Positions 40,431 through 51,134 of a stretch of 64,000 bases of DNA are shown here, in pieces. The position numbers and the translations under genes are program-made. Origin of the DNA: Cucumis sativus (Eukaryota > Streptophyta > Magnoliopsida > Cucurbitales > Cucurbitaceae); assembly GCF_000004075.3 (NCBI RefSeq), contig NC_026659.2, positions 3,224,001 through 3,288,000 of the forward strand, written 5' to 3'. The first letter of the stretch is position 1, and every line of letters starts with the position of its first letter. Under the pieces are notes generated by a model. It did not search any database and was not told where the DNA came from. It saw nothing but the letters and a program-made list of their open reading frames with translations.

Positions 40431-41624
40431 ATAAGGTATTAAATTCTTTTTCTTTTTTTTTGTGTGTTAACATATTTTTTTTTCTCTATTATATGAAGTT
40501 CATGAATTATATGACTTATTAACTTTTCTAGTAGATGTGCCATTTGAACAACAATAGGTGAATACAAACAAGTGGTGAAGGGTCAGTTCATTATTATTGA
40601 AATAGTCTATTGTAATTTCCTTTAAAAGCATATGGAAAATTGATTTAAAAGTAATTAATTAGACACCTAAAATTTTGGTTAGATGTGTAATTTCCTTTAA
40701 AATGTGTTTGTTATTGATCGATATATATTATTTCAATTTCTTATTAAGCTTTAACCTTTTTTAATATGTTGTTCAACGTAATAAATTATACCTCATTTGA
40801 ACTTTATTTTTCATTTAAAAAAAATGTTCCAAATTTTAATACCTTAAATTTAAACTTAATGAACTAACAAATTAAATTTTTGATGCAGGTGCACAATAAT
40901 ATATGTGATCAAAAACCTTTTGGTAATGTTATGTATGAAAAGCATAAAGCTTATTGTAATTTTCTTCCACAGTAATCGAAATAATCATAATTTGACATTT
41001 TTGTATCATAGTTTTCCTTTCTATTTAGTTATCTATTATTATTATTATCATTTTTTTTTAAAAAAAAACTTTAATCTTTTATCTTTAATTTTATATTATT
41101 AATAATTTATTTCGTTTTTACAAAAGAAATAGTAAAATGGTTTATTACAATACATGCTACCAAGTGAAGGTAAAAATATTCAAGATTTGACTGAGTTGAG
41201 TTGATTTAATTAGAATTTTACGAAATTGATGTGGAAGAATGTTGAAATGAATGTCTCTTTTTTTTTTCTTTTTGGATCTTTCAACATTTTTAGATATTGG
41301 TTATTTGCTAATATATGTTTTTTTAAAGTATATATTATTTGAACTTCTTTGGTAAAGAATAACAATTTTTGTAGGCAACTCGTAATTACTTCTATGTCTA
41401 TCATACTTTATTTTTATAGAATTTACTCTAAAACATTGGAGGGGTGGTTGGAGTTGAACATTTGAGGCGTAAAATAAAATAAGGGACACTTACAAAAATG
41501 GTAAATTAAGTTATAATAATTAAGTTCATAACACACACACTTTATTAATACGAAAATGGCAAAAACGAAGTCCAGCCCACACATCAAGAGGTAAAATGTC
41601 ACAAATGCTCTTGTTACTAATATA
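40431..41624. other. 3' flank of RLP copy 3
   Basis: Contains the conserved 3' UTR intron (40436-40888) and a flank (40905-41410) shared with relic 1. No gene is seen. Confidence 0.5.
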
Positions 41625-42550
41625 CGTTTGATACACCTTATAATACATGTTTGATACACCTAATACTTCTCGATACACCTGATACATTTGATTGATATAA
41701 TTGATGCAATACCTGATACTCTTTGATATATTCGATACCTTTTGATATACACATCTGAAATATTACTAATATATGTTTGATACACTTGATACACGGTAGA
41801 TATATTTAGTATTCTTCACTTATACAATTGATTGATTAAATGCACTTGATATGCTTGAAGTCCTACTTATAGACTTGATATACTATTGTAAACTTGATAG
41901 TGATTCACTTTATAACTAATATGTTTTAACAATATATTGTTGATATACTTGATAATGATACACTGAGTTACATCATTCATATACTTAATAAAACTCTAAT
42001 GAACTACATAAAATTTGAAAAAATGAAAATCACGTAGTAAGTATATTAACCAACTAATACATAGAATATAAGTATATCACAACACTGATATACGAAACTA
42101 AGACAAAGTAAAACAAAAAAAATGAATGTAAAAAATAAAATAAAAACATTTGGAATTAGATTCAAAACAAAATACACATTGAAAAAAGTAAAAAAAAAAA
42201 ATCACAAATAAAGTTAAACTACTCCGATCAACAACTATTATATTATATTTCATATTGCAATTATTATACTATTTATATTTTAAAATCAAGATTAAGACAT
42301 AAATAATAAATAATTTTTTAAGTATAAGAATAAATAAATAATTCGAACCTTAAAAAATAAGAAATAAATAAATAATGGGCAGGACATTAAAAAGAGGAAG
42401 AGAAATAAGTTATTGAATGACATTTAGGAATAATAACAAATTCAAGATAGAGAAGTGAAAAATTTTGTCATATTTGCAAAATTCTAAAACAATGTGTTAT
42501 AATTGCTATATCATATTCTCAAAATGCTATCATATGCAATTTCTCATAAA
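41625..42550 (-). repeat. Inverted repeat copy B, with a GTATCA-rich array
   Basis: Reverse complement of 27870-28775 over about 0.9 kb, with small gaps. The tgatacacctgatac-type array is at its left (41625-41960). Together the two copies bracket RLP copies 2 and 3 and relic 1. Confidence 0.8.
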
Positions 42551-42579
42551 ATAATGGGAATTGAAGAAAAGGAAGTTTG

Positions 42580-42975
42580 CAAAAATAGCAAAAAAAAAAC
42601 TATGATAATAGAGCTCATGTCACCTACATTTTCTAAATTGTAAAAATGGTAAATTTAAAAGCAGATTACCGTATGATTACCCTCAATTATTAGTAGTATT
42701 TGCTAAATTTGCTGTAAGTAGTTAAATAAAATATTATTTTAATTTTATCTATTAAAGTTTTAGAATTAATTTATAAACATAACGGAAAGATTACTTAAAT
42801 CTAAAATCAAATTTAATATGAGAAAATAGTTTATAACAGTGAAATTTATTATAAATGGAAAAGTTGTTAAAATTATTTACAGATAGATTCACTACTACTG
42901 CTATATTTTATTGATAAAATATCTAAGTTTTTACTATATTTTATATTTTGAATTATTTTACTACATTTTAAAACT
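42580..42975. repeat. AT-rich dispersed repeat next to relic 2
   Basis: Phrases such as gctatattttattgataaaat and ttactatattttatattttg followed by attattttactacatttt match the family seen at about 27590, 29000 and 36600. Receptor coding sequence resumes about 40 bases to the right. Confidence 0.45.
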
Positions 42976-43014
42976 GTCTTTTAATAATAGAAATGTCACA
43001 AAATATGTGTAAAA

Positions 43015-43193
43015 AAATGGACATTTCTATAATAGTTGGATTTCGGGGAGCTGTTGGAAGTTTAATATTGAAGAAGAGTTGGAGATATGCTTATTTCAAG
43101 TATGCAGAGGAGGCTTATTTCAAGGTTGATGCAACAATCTGGAGGAGCATAGAAATGCTTAAAGGAATGTGCATTAGAAAACGAATTAGGTAA
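43015..43193 (+). pseudogene. 3' relic of an EIX2-like RLP (relic 2)
   Basis: Part of the transmembrane helix (IIVGFRGAVGSLIL) and the tail KKSWRYAYFKYAEEAYFKV survive. The sequence runs to a stop inside the same AG|GTAATAA donor seen in copy 2. All extracellular parts are missing. It is the fifth receptor locus of the cluster. Confidence 0.8.
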
Positions 43194-43444
43194 TAATAAT
43201 TTGTGTTTGTGTGTGTTGTTTTCAATCTCTTGCACTTCATAAATTATGAATTCTTACTTTCTCTTCTCAATGTATCATTTGATCATAAGAAGTAGTAGAG
43301 GTTCTATTGTAGAATGAATGCTACTTTATAAATCTTAGCTATTTCTCGGAGAGTATCTTTTATATATACAAGTTTTACTTAAACTTATAACAATTTACAC
43401 ACCCGTAGCATATACATATCCTTGAAGGTAATTAGTATTATAAA

Positions 43445-43446
<2 letters not shown>

Positions 43447-43476
<30 letters not shown>

Positions 43477-43760
43477 GTAAAAACAACTTTCATTAAGAAA
43501 AGAAAGTTATCAACGAAATAATTACAAGAAGTCTTCAGAATCTTGAAACGTAAAGAGAAACATATAATCTAATGAAAAGATCAAACCTCACTCTACAAAA
43601 CACATGTTCATTCCTCTCCCCCAAATGATCCCACAAAATAGCGCGCACACCTGCAAGCCATAAGAAACCCCTCTCCGAAAGGCAGATGGAGGCCGAAGAA
43701 CCCTTGATTGTTACATGAACACTACTAGATGGCCAAGATAAGCATTTATATTAACTGGAG
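43447..43760 (-). mobile_element. Poly(T)-headed retroelement fragment
   Basis: A run of about 28 T (43449-43476) is followed by aactttcattaagaaaagaa and less AT-rich sequence. Read on the minus strand this is a 3' end with poly(A), as left by a 5'-truncated retroposon. The coding part is not recognisable. Confidence 0.45.
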
Positions 43761-44268
43761 ACTATATGGTCTACGAAGCTTTCACAATATACAGCCAAGA
43801 TAAGCCTTTATGCCTAAATTAACATGCCTCTGTTATTGCATCCTTCCCAATCCAATTCTTACAACTCAAAATTCCTAATTCATATTAAATTTTCTTTTCT
43901 TTTCAAACCTGAAAAGAAAGGGGGGGAATCAGAAAGAAGAAGAAAAACAATGTGGGATTGCCTTGAGATTCTCAAGGAATCACTCCTTACATCGAGTTAG
44001 CCATGCATATAGTTCAACTATCAACCTTGACATTAGATTCAATGATTCATTATTCAAAACTCGAAAATTAATCTTGCTAGAAGCTATCGTCATAACATTT
44101 GGATTAATGTTCAAATCAACACGAAATAAAGCTAGGATATACCTATATATTGTACAAAATGGTAAAGAACTTACAGTTTTCTCTCTTCAAAGGAGTGAAG
44201 TCCTCCATGAGCAAAGCTCTAACGTGTATATCTACATAGTTACAAAGTTGACTATGCAAAACTAAGGT
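43761..44268. other. Downstream region of ORANGE
   Basis: Holds the 3' UTR of the minus-strand ORANGE gene. The open frame at 43963-44265 on the plus strand has no homology that I can see and lies opposite this UTR. Confidence 0.5.
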
Positions 44269-47200
44269 CTAGTCGAAGGGATCAATTCGTGGGTCGTGTT
44301 CACTAGCCATTGCCATACCAGTACAAAGACACGTAGGGCACATAACCTACAAAACAGAGAATTTGGAGTTAAAAAGGTAGCTTCGTCTTTTTCCTTCTAT
44401 AAGATTCATTGATCTAAATTAAATACATGGGTGGAAGTCCCTCCGTACAACAAAACTTTTAGGCCAAAAAAACAAATGAGGCAATTGAAATTTTGAAAGA
44501 TAATATAGGTTACCAATTATATTAGGTACTCGATTTAGATCATATGAAATTTATTGATATTTCAACATATTAGAAACTTGTTTTTAAAAGTTATGAAGGG
44601 AAATTGAACATTTGTAAAAAAAAAACTTTTAAAAAAGTTGTTTTTCAAACACAAAAAACAAATCAGTTACCAAACATATATGATTTTTGTCTTTCATATA
44701 TAAAACATAAAAACATAATTTAAAAAACAAAAACAAAAAACTGAAATAGCTACCAAATGGGACCATAGCTTTCAAAAGATTATTATTGTTTCGTATATTT
44801 AAGAAAAATGCAAAATCATTGTAAAACGTGAGAAGGAAATAGACTTAATTTTCAAAAATAAAAACAAAAAAACGAAATGGTTATCATACGGAATTTTTGT
44901 TTTCTAAAATTTTTATATATTTAAAAGTACGGTGGCTTAAATGTGTTAACTACCACCTCACAGATAGTGAGAGTAATAATGGTAGTTCAAGAGATCATAC
45001 CTTTCCTGATCCCGAACAATTTTGGCATCTTTCCGTCTTAGGTAGCGACAAAGGCTGATCTTCACCATTTAAAGTCGATACCGGCTCAATCAGCACAAGA
45101 GCTCCTGTATTTGAACAGCGAGCACATGCCAAGTATCCTAGTCCAACAACAAATTTATCTCAAAGATTTGAGTTTGGAACTCAAATTAAAGATTTGAGGA
45201 TGGAATTTCAACAAAAACCATTATCAACAGACTGTCTTTAAGTCAAGTTAGGAACCCAATTTCTATACTAAATTCAGTGCCATAACCATACCAGTGCCAA
45301 GACAGTATTTGCATCTTTTATGCTCTTGTTGCTTTACATTGTTCACTTCAACAACCATAAGGGCTGAAATCACCCCGACTGCTCCTCCCGAAAAAGATGC
45401 CACAATCGGATCAACTTGACTGCAATTTTTCACATGAAAACCTCTCAATAATAGACATACGAATTTAACTAGCATGAAGAGGCTCAATGGAGAATTAATG
45501 CCATTTATATGAATTCCAAAGTTGGCACTCTTGCAAATATTAGATTGTTTGAGTATGCATGCTGCACTAAGTTTACTGCACACAAACTGCATTATCAACC
45601 TACATAATGTAGAAGTATAGATTTAGTTTATTTAATTTTATATTTAATTTGAAGCACTGGACAGCGCCAAAACTTCTAACTCTTGATCCTGTGTTTTGTC
45701 TCATCAATTTTAAGGTCCAGTGGATCAAACAACAGAAGAACCAAATACCATGTGAATATTTATGCATGTGTTAATCATAGGCCACAAGATATCCATTATG
45801 TTTGTTATTAAAAATTTCCTTTGATAAGTGGAAGAAATTAAATAAGTTCTTCCTATTGAAAATAAATCAACCAGTTCGTAGGGAGAGTATTAGCTCACCT
45901 TAGCTGCATTGGGAGATGCACACTACGAATAAAATCTTCATATGATGTACCTCCCAGTCCCAGCTTCAGCTCAAGCTTAAATGTAAGAGAAAAGGAGGAA
46001 ACATTAGTTAGTTCTAAATTTGAATAGAACTAACACGATGTAATTTAAGACTGCTTACTGGCCTAATGGAAGATGATTAATCAAATGTGTTATAAAACTG
46101 GTAAGATTGTCATTAAACGTTAGAAAATCCCAGAGGCTCTAAAAGATGCAAAGAGAACACTAATTACCGTGGGTGCTAATAGACCTCCAAATAATATTAT
46201 GCCAGCAATAAGTGAATAGCATGTAACGTAGTACAGCTTCAGGTTCGCTGAACTCTGCAAGTAAAGTAGCATGTTTAGATGGTCATCGTCAAATGATATT
46301 GCTAGCCACAAAATCAGAAGATTTTTTTTTTTTTTTTGAGTTCTTATTTGCATTGGAACAGACATCAAGAGTTGAAGAGAAACCAATTAATAATACGGAG
46401 GAAGAAACTACCAGCGGGGGTAAGAATGGAATGAATGATGGAAAATTGGGTAATTCATTCTCTCGCTCTTCCTTTGAAATTCCAAGTTCAGCATTTTTTA
46501 TTCTCTGTTGTATCCTCAGCCGACGAACCTACAAAGATTGGAACATTTCCATACAATATGAAAGGGAAGGAGAACCAACATATTTTGATTTCAAACATTA
46601 TAATGAAAATGGGGAGCATCAGAACTTTTGTCCAAAATTTACGCCACATAGCAGTTTTTCCCGATAATATGCCATAGCCAAATAAAGTAGATATCAATTC
46701 AAATAAACTGGGTAAAATTTATGCCTGGAAGAATTCAAGTGGGCAATATCTTCAGTTAGACAACTCAACTAGGATTTTTTATGCTAACAAATACAGATGA
46801 TTATCTATATGTAAAAGATCTCTAAGATCCCAAGAACAAAAACTAAGGGCAAAAAGAAATTATGGGTAGTTCTATTTTATCTACTACAATACAATTATAA
46901 CAATTCTTTGCTTCCACTTCCAAAAGGAATCTAGCTAAAAGATTCAATCACATGAAAAAGTAGAGCATTGGCCCTAGACTAAAAGAACTTGAGCTATTCA
47001 GTCAGGTAAAAATTGATCATATCATCGGTGCTTCAAGTTACACTCACATGTGATTAAAATGCTTATCAGGAGGCAAGAGGTTTTAAACTTTGCCTCTTCG
47101 AATTGTTCATCTTTTATCTCCAAGAGGCATGTAGTTTCAAAACCTTGGATTTTATTTCGCAAAAGTGCTCTCCCTTCTCGCCCCCAGCATACTACTCTCC

Positions 47201-50200
47201 CTAGCCCCCACCAAAGCCCGTGGGTGGACCGGTGGTGTGATACCCAAGTGCTTGCAAAAAAAATTCCAAAGATTTATGTCATTTCCTAAAAATAAAAAAA
47301 TAGAAAGGAAAGAAAAAAAGTGATCCCTGTGTGCTGAATGAGTCGAACCAATCTTGGGATTTTTGTTTTAGAAAAAACTTTTCGACAGAGTCCATTTTTG
47401 TCTCTTTTTTTCTGAATAAAAAAACATTCATGTTAAATGAAATCAAGGGAAACCCCAGATCACCTATAGATGATTACAAAAGAGATCGTCAATTGGTAAC
47501 TAAGAAAGATGGACTATAATGTTTAAACTTGCTTTGATCATTTCTGTGATTTGATTATTTATACTGCTTTGTATTGGCGTAAAAATAAACACCCTTTTAA
47601 GCTTTTAAGTCTTTCTTATCTTGCCTCTCATTGGCATCTTTTCATGTAATCACCTTTGGGTGCCCTAGCCTTGGCCCCTATTCCCTTCCATCAATGAAAT
47701 GTTTATTTTCCAGAAAAAAAAACAATAATAATAATGTTTAAAATGATCCTGAATTTTGCACCAACAAGAAGCAATAAATAGAACTGAACCCAAGAATCGG
47801 TCAAAGTAGGAAAGGAGTAACAAAAAGGAGGACCATTCCTCTCACCTCACAAGATACAAAAGAATGCATGCAGCAGAGCCAACCAAATTGTCTTTTTATT
47901 ACCACCAAAATGATTAAAGAAGATCAGAATAGTATTACGAAGCGAAAAAGACCAACCAAAATCCTTGAAAGTTCAAAATTTTGAATGAATGGAATCATCG
48001 TACTTTTAAAGATAGAGAAACTGAATTCACACAATTCTTCGACCATCTTAAATAAACTTCTCTGTCTTGGTGTAAATTCACCAAGTTTTTTTGTGATTAC
48101 AATCTTTCTTCTCTCATTGCACATATAAATAGCTGCATGTGATCAGATGGCTTTTTGCGCTTTTGTAATTTCACATTATCAATGAAATTATGATTGTCTG
48201 TTTCTCACTAAAAAAAGAGAGTCCAAAATTTTGATGCAAAAGAGCAATGAATAAACAAATGGGTTGGTGACTCAAAGTGATGGAAGCACATGAGACCCAA
48301 GATGAAGAGATATACATATAAGGCATTTGATACTGAATGCACTTCACAGTATTGATTGGACCCATACTATGTTCCCAAAGAAAGATTTTTATCTTCTTTG
48401 GATGATAATCCTTCCAGGTAACATAATAAACAAAAGCATGGATTATGCACCTACACACCAAGTCAGCCATAAGAAACTTAACAATAACACTTATGAGAGG
48501 TCAAGGGACCTATCCATGAATCAGGAGACGAATGAAATCTGACAGAAGACAAGCGATGAGTTAAAGAAGCCCATTCAGTTATCTTCAAATTATTAAGTTG
48601 GGAAGAAGATGCAAACACCCAAGTATTAGATGATGAAATCCAAACATTAGCTACAATCTCCTCTAGATGAAGTACAAGATAAAAAAAAAAAACAGTAGAA
48701 ATAACACCACAACTAAGCAAAGAGTCGGTTCAAAAAGAAATGGAAGATTCAACAAAGACATGAGTGCATACAACCAGCAACTAAAGCAGAAATCCTATTT
48801 CATCTAGATAGAGAATTGGGTAGTGTTGCCGCCCTTTATGCAGCTTCTTGATTCTTGGGAGCTTAACCTCCCCCCCCCCAAAAAAATGAGGGTTTTCCTC
48901 TCAGCATAAATACTCATGAAAAGCTTCAAAGGAAGTTTGATGTTGGTCCCTATCTCCCTCTTGCTCTCTCAGTTTTAAGGAGGAAGACTGATGAGACCAC
49001 TAGTTTCTTCATTGTGATCCTGCTGTCAAAGGGTGGACCAGCTTATTCAAAATTTATAGGGTGACCGGCTACATGTCTTAAAAGATTGATGATTGGCTGC
49101 TTGAAGGGTTTGCTGATTATGGCTTCGATGCAGATGGAAAGTTATTGAGAGATGTACTACCCCTTTTGTTCTTTGGTGCCTTTGGAAAGAAAAGAATAGT
49201 AGGTTGTTCGAAGATAAGTGAGCTTCCTTTGAATATTTTTGAGCTTTTGTTCACCATACAACCTCTTGATGGTGCACAAATTACACCAACTTTTTTTAAA
49301 ATTACAGTCTTTTAATGATTGTTAACAATTGGAAGACTCTTCTTCATTAGCTCTAGGAGGGGTCCTCTCAACTCCTTGCCCTTTTTTAGATAAGAAACAA
49401 TTCATTGAATAAACAAAATAAGGGGAGACTCCAAAACACCTATAAGTGATTACAATTTACAAGGGAGATTCAAATGTTTAAATGGTTGCATAAATTTGCA
49501 CCAAAATAAATTTGCAGCAATACAACCAAAATCCATGAATCGACTAAAACTGGAAAAATGATCTCTAAAAAGACATTTGTTGCACTCGCCCCAAAAAGTC
49601 CAGAAAAATGCACATAAGAAAGCCAGCCAAAGGGTCTTCTTAGTACCATGGAAAGGATGGCCAACCATCAAAGATGCAAGATTATCAAACATAGTATGAG
49701 AGAAAATCACCGACCAACCAAAAGCTTGCATCAAGATATGACAAAAGCGCAAAGCAAAAGGACAATGCAAAAAAGATGAGCAACAAATTCAGAATGATTC
49801 TGACACATGCGAGTCATGTGACACCAAAATGAAGAGATAGTCATATATGGCATTTGACATCGGAGACAATCAGCAGTATTAATAGCACCAAGGCTTAGTT
49901 CCCCTAAGAAAATTTAAAAATGATCCATCCAAATAGCTGAATGGACATCCTTGACATGGGATCAACAAAATTCATCAAGTCACCCATTAGAGATTTAATA
50001 GAGAACGATGAAGGATCAATAGCCCAAATCCAAGTGTCTGACACATATTTATCACTCCCATCACAGAAAAACAAAGATAATACTGGGCAGTGGTCCCCCA
50101 AAATGACGGCTTTAGCTGGGTAAGGTTTTTTCAAGGTAACGAAATTTTAGACACGTCTAAAAACTTAAAAATTCATATGCACGAATAATCAATCAGTTCA

Positions 50201-50983
50201 TGAGAATAGTCCCTACTACTACGCAAAATGTCCACTAATTCTCACCTCTTCCATATGTAAGAAAATTTTGTTTCGACGACTTCGAATGTTCTCCTGAATT
50301 TCTTGCAGTTCCATTTTTGCAAAATCTTGTACTGTTTCCGGTCCCTCTATGATACAAAAGCTGCATAAAATCATGTCACGTTAACATTTAATCTACAGAT
50401 AAATTATTCCCAATTGTCACAACAAGAAAACCAAAGAGATGGTTGACTTAATAAGCACAAAAAAAGTCTGTAGGATAAAAACAGAACTTATGGTATTCGC
50501 AATATTGAACTGATAACAAATTCTTCAAATCCAATCCAATCCTTCAACCATAACACGAGCATTTTCAAGTAGCAATGCTCAAAAAGTAAAGAACACAAGA
50601 AACTATCCACCCATTTACAATTCCACACATAAATCAACATAAAACACAACAAACCAACATTCATATCACTTCCTAGACGTTGCCTCAAAATGCTTCAACC
50701 ACAACCAGATACAGAGGTACCAGAAGCAAGAATTCACCAACCTGGCTGAAGTTTTATCAGAAGGATCAGATTCAACAGATGGAGCAAAAGAAGAAGAAGA
50801 AGAAGAAGAGTCAGTAGAATCCGAGGCCATGGATCGCCATCGCCACCTCGAGCTCAATTTCTGCCGTTCTTTACCAGAATTAAACCTGGAAATGAAACAA
50901 GTGCTCCAACAGTAATCGATTCGGAAACTGTGAGGCCGAATCAGATGATTGATTGGATATGAAGCCACCAAAACTCGATCCAT
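44269..50983 (-). CDS. OR: ORANGE (OR) protein, DnaJ-like zinc-finger chromoplast/plastid regulator
   Basis: Eight exons (5' to 3'): 50742-50983, 50246-50360, 46412-46528, 46168-46254, 45899-45975, 45292-45419, 45001-45137 and 44269-44346, giving 326 residues plus stop. OR is a plastid membrane holdase-type protein that stabilises phytoene synthase and promotes carotenoid accumulation. Visible features are a basic Ser/Arg-rich transit region (1-50), seven serines at 59-65, and the conserved FCIIEGPETVQDFAKM. Two membrane segments lie at about 165-187 and 217-238. Four C-x2-C zinc repeats follow: CKYCLGTG, CARCSNTG, CQNCSGSG and CPTCLCTG. The end is EHDPRIDPFD. I start at MDRVLVASYP (50983); an in-frame ATG at 51004 is also possible. 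Arg109 (CGT) is probably the position that is His in orange-fleshed melon alleles. Intron 2 (3.7 kb) is full of LINE pieces. Confidence 0.95.
46529..48199. mobile_element. OR intron 2, left part, with LINE 3'-end scraps on both strands
   Basis: At about 47400-47510 a minus-strand-type end (aaaacattcatg, then agatcacctatagatgattac) is visible. At about 47690-47730 there is a plus-strand end, catcaatgaaatg followed by an A run. A second plus-strand end, atcaatgaaattatg, is near 48178. None keeps a readable coding domain. Confidence 0.45.
48200..48720 (-). mobile_element. LINE ORF2 C-terminal fragment in OR intron 2 (copy 1)
   Basis: With frameshifts allowed, the minus strand reads a zf-RVT-like tail: PKKIKIFLWEHSMGPINTV, then QYQMPYMYISSSW and a short SPTHLFIHCSFASKFW-like end in a shifted frame. 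The related copy at 49.4-50.1 kb has AINTADCLRCQMPYMTISSF at the same place, so the two support each other. It is in the same orientation as OR. Confidence 0.65.
49020..49345 (+). mobile_element. LINE 3' fragment in OR intron 2, opposite orientation
   Basis: The plus strand near 49150-49230 reads PFVLWCLWKERNSRLFEDK in a single frame, the typical end of a plant LINE ORF2. Only the extreme C-terminus is present. Confidence 0.6.
49385..50135 (-). mobile_element. LINE ORF2 C-terminal fragment in OR intron 2 (copy 2)
   Basis: This is the best preserved LINE tail. SDTWIWAIDPSSFSIKSLM at about 50040, AINTADCLRCQMPYMTISSF near 49850, HCPFALRF near 49760, then TLWLAFLCAFFWTFWGECNK and FRDHFSSFSRFMDFG in an open frame at 49450-49770. 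The 3' end (49385-49400) has the recurring ttcattgaata motif. The 5' part, with the reverse transcriptase core, is missing. Confidence 0.7.
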
Positions 50984-51111
50984 TGAAATGAAATAAATAA
51001 ACAAGAAGCAAACCGTTCAACTTTTGTTGTGAAATTGAAAAGATTTCTGAGAAATCGAAGGACTGAGCAAGCCTTGTGTGCCACTTAGAACAACAATGAT
51101 ATTTTCTGTTT

Positions 51112-51134
51112 ATATATATATATATATATATATA
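51112..51134. repeat. TA dinucleotide microsatellite in the OR upstream region
   Basis: About 12 TA units, 130-150 bases upstream of the chosen OR start. Likely length-variable. Confidence 0.8.

Noticed and set aside
43963-44265. A 100-residue plus-strand frame
   Set aside because: It lies opposite the OR 3' UTR, has no recognisable motif and its composition matches non-coding DNA.
49450-49770. A 106-residue minus-strand gene in OR intron 2
   Set aside because: Its sequence is a LINE ORF2 C-terminus that continues upstream through frameshifts. It is a mobile-element remnant.
50984-51004. The upstream in-frame ATG as the OR start
   Set aside because: It adds MFIYFIS before MDRVLVASYP, and as I recall the known OR proteins of cucurbits begin at MDRV. 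I kept the downstream ATG.
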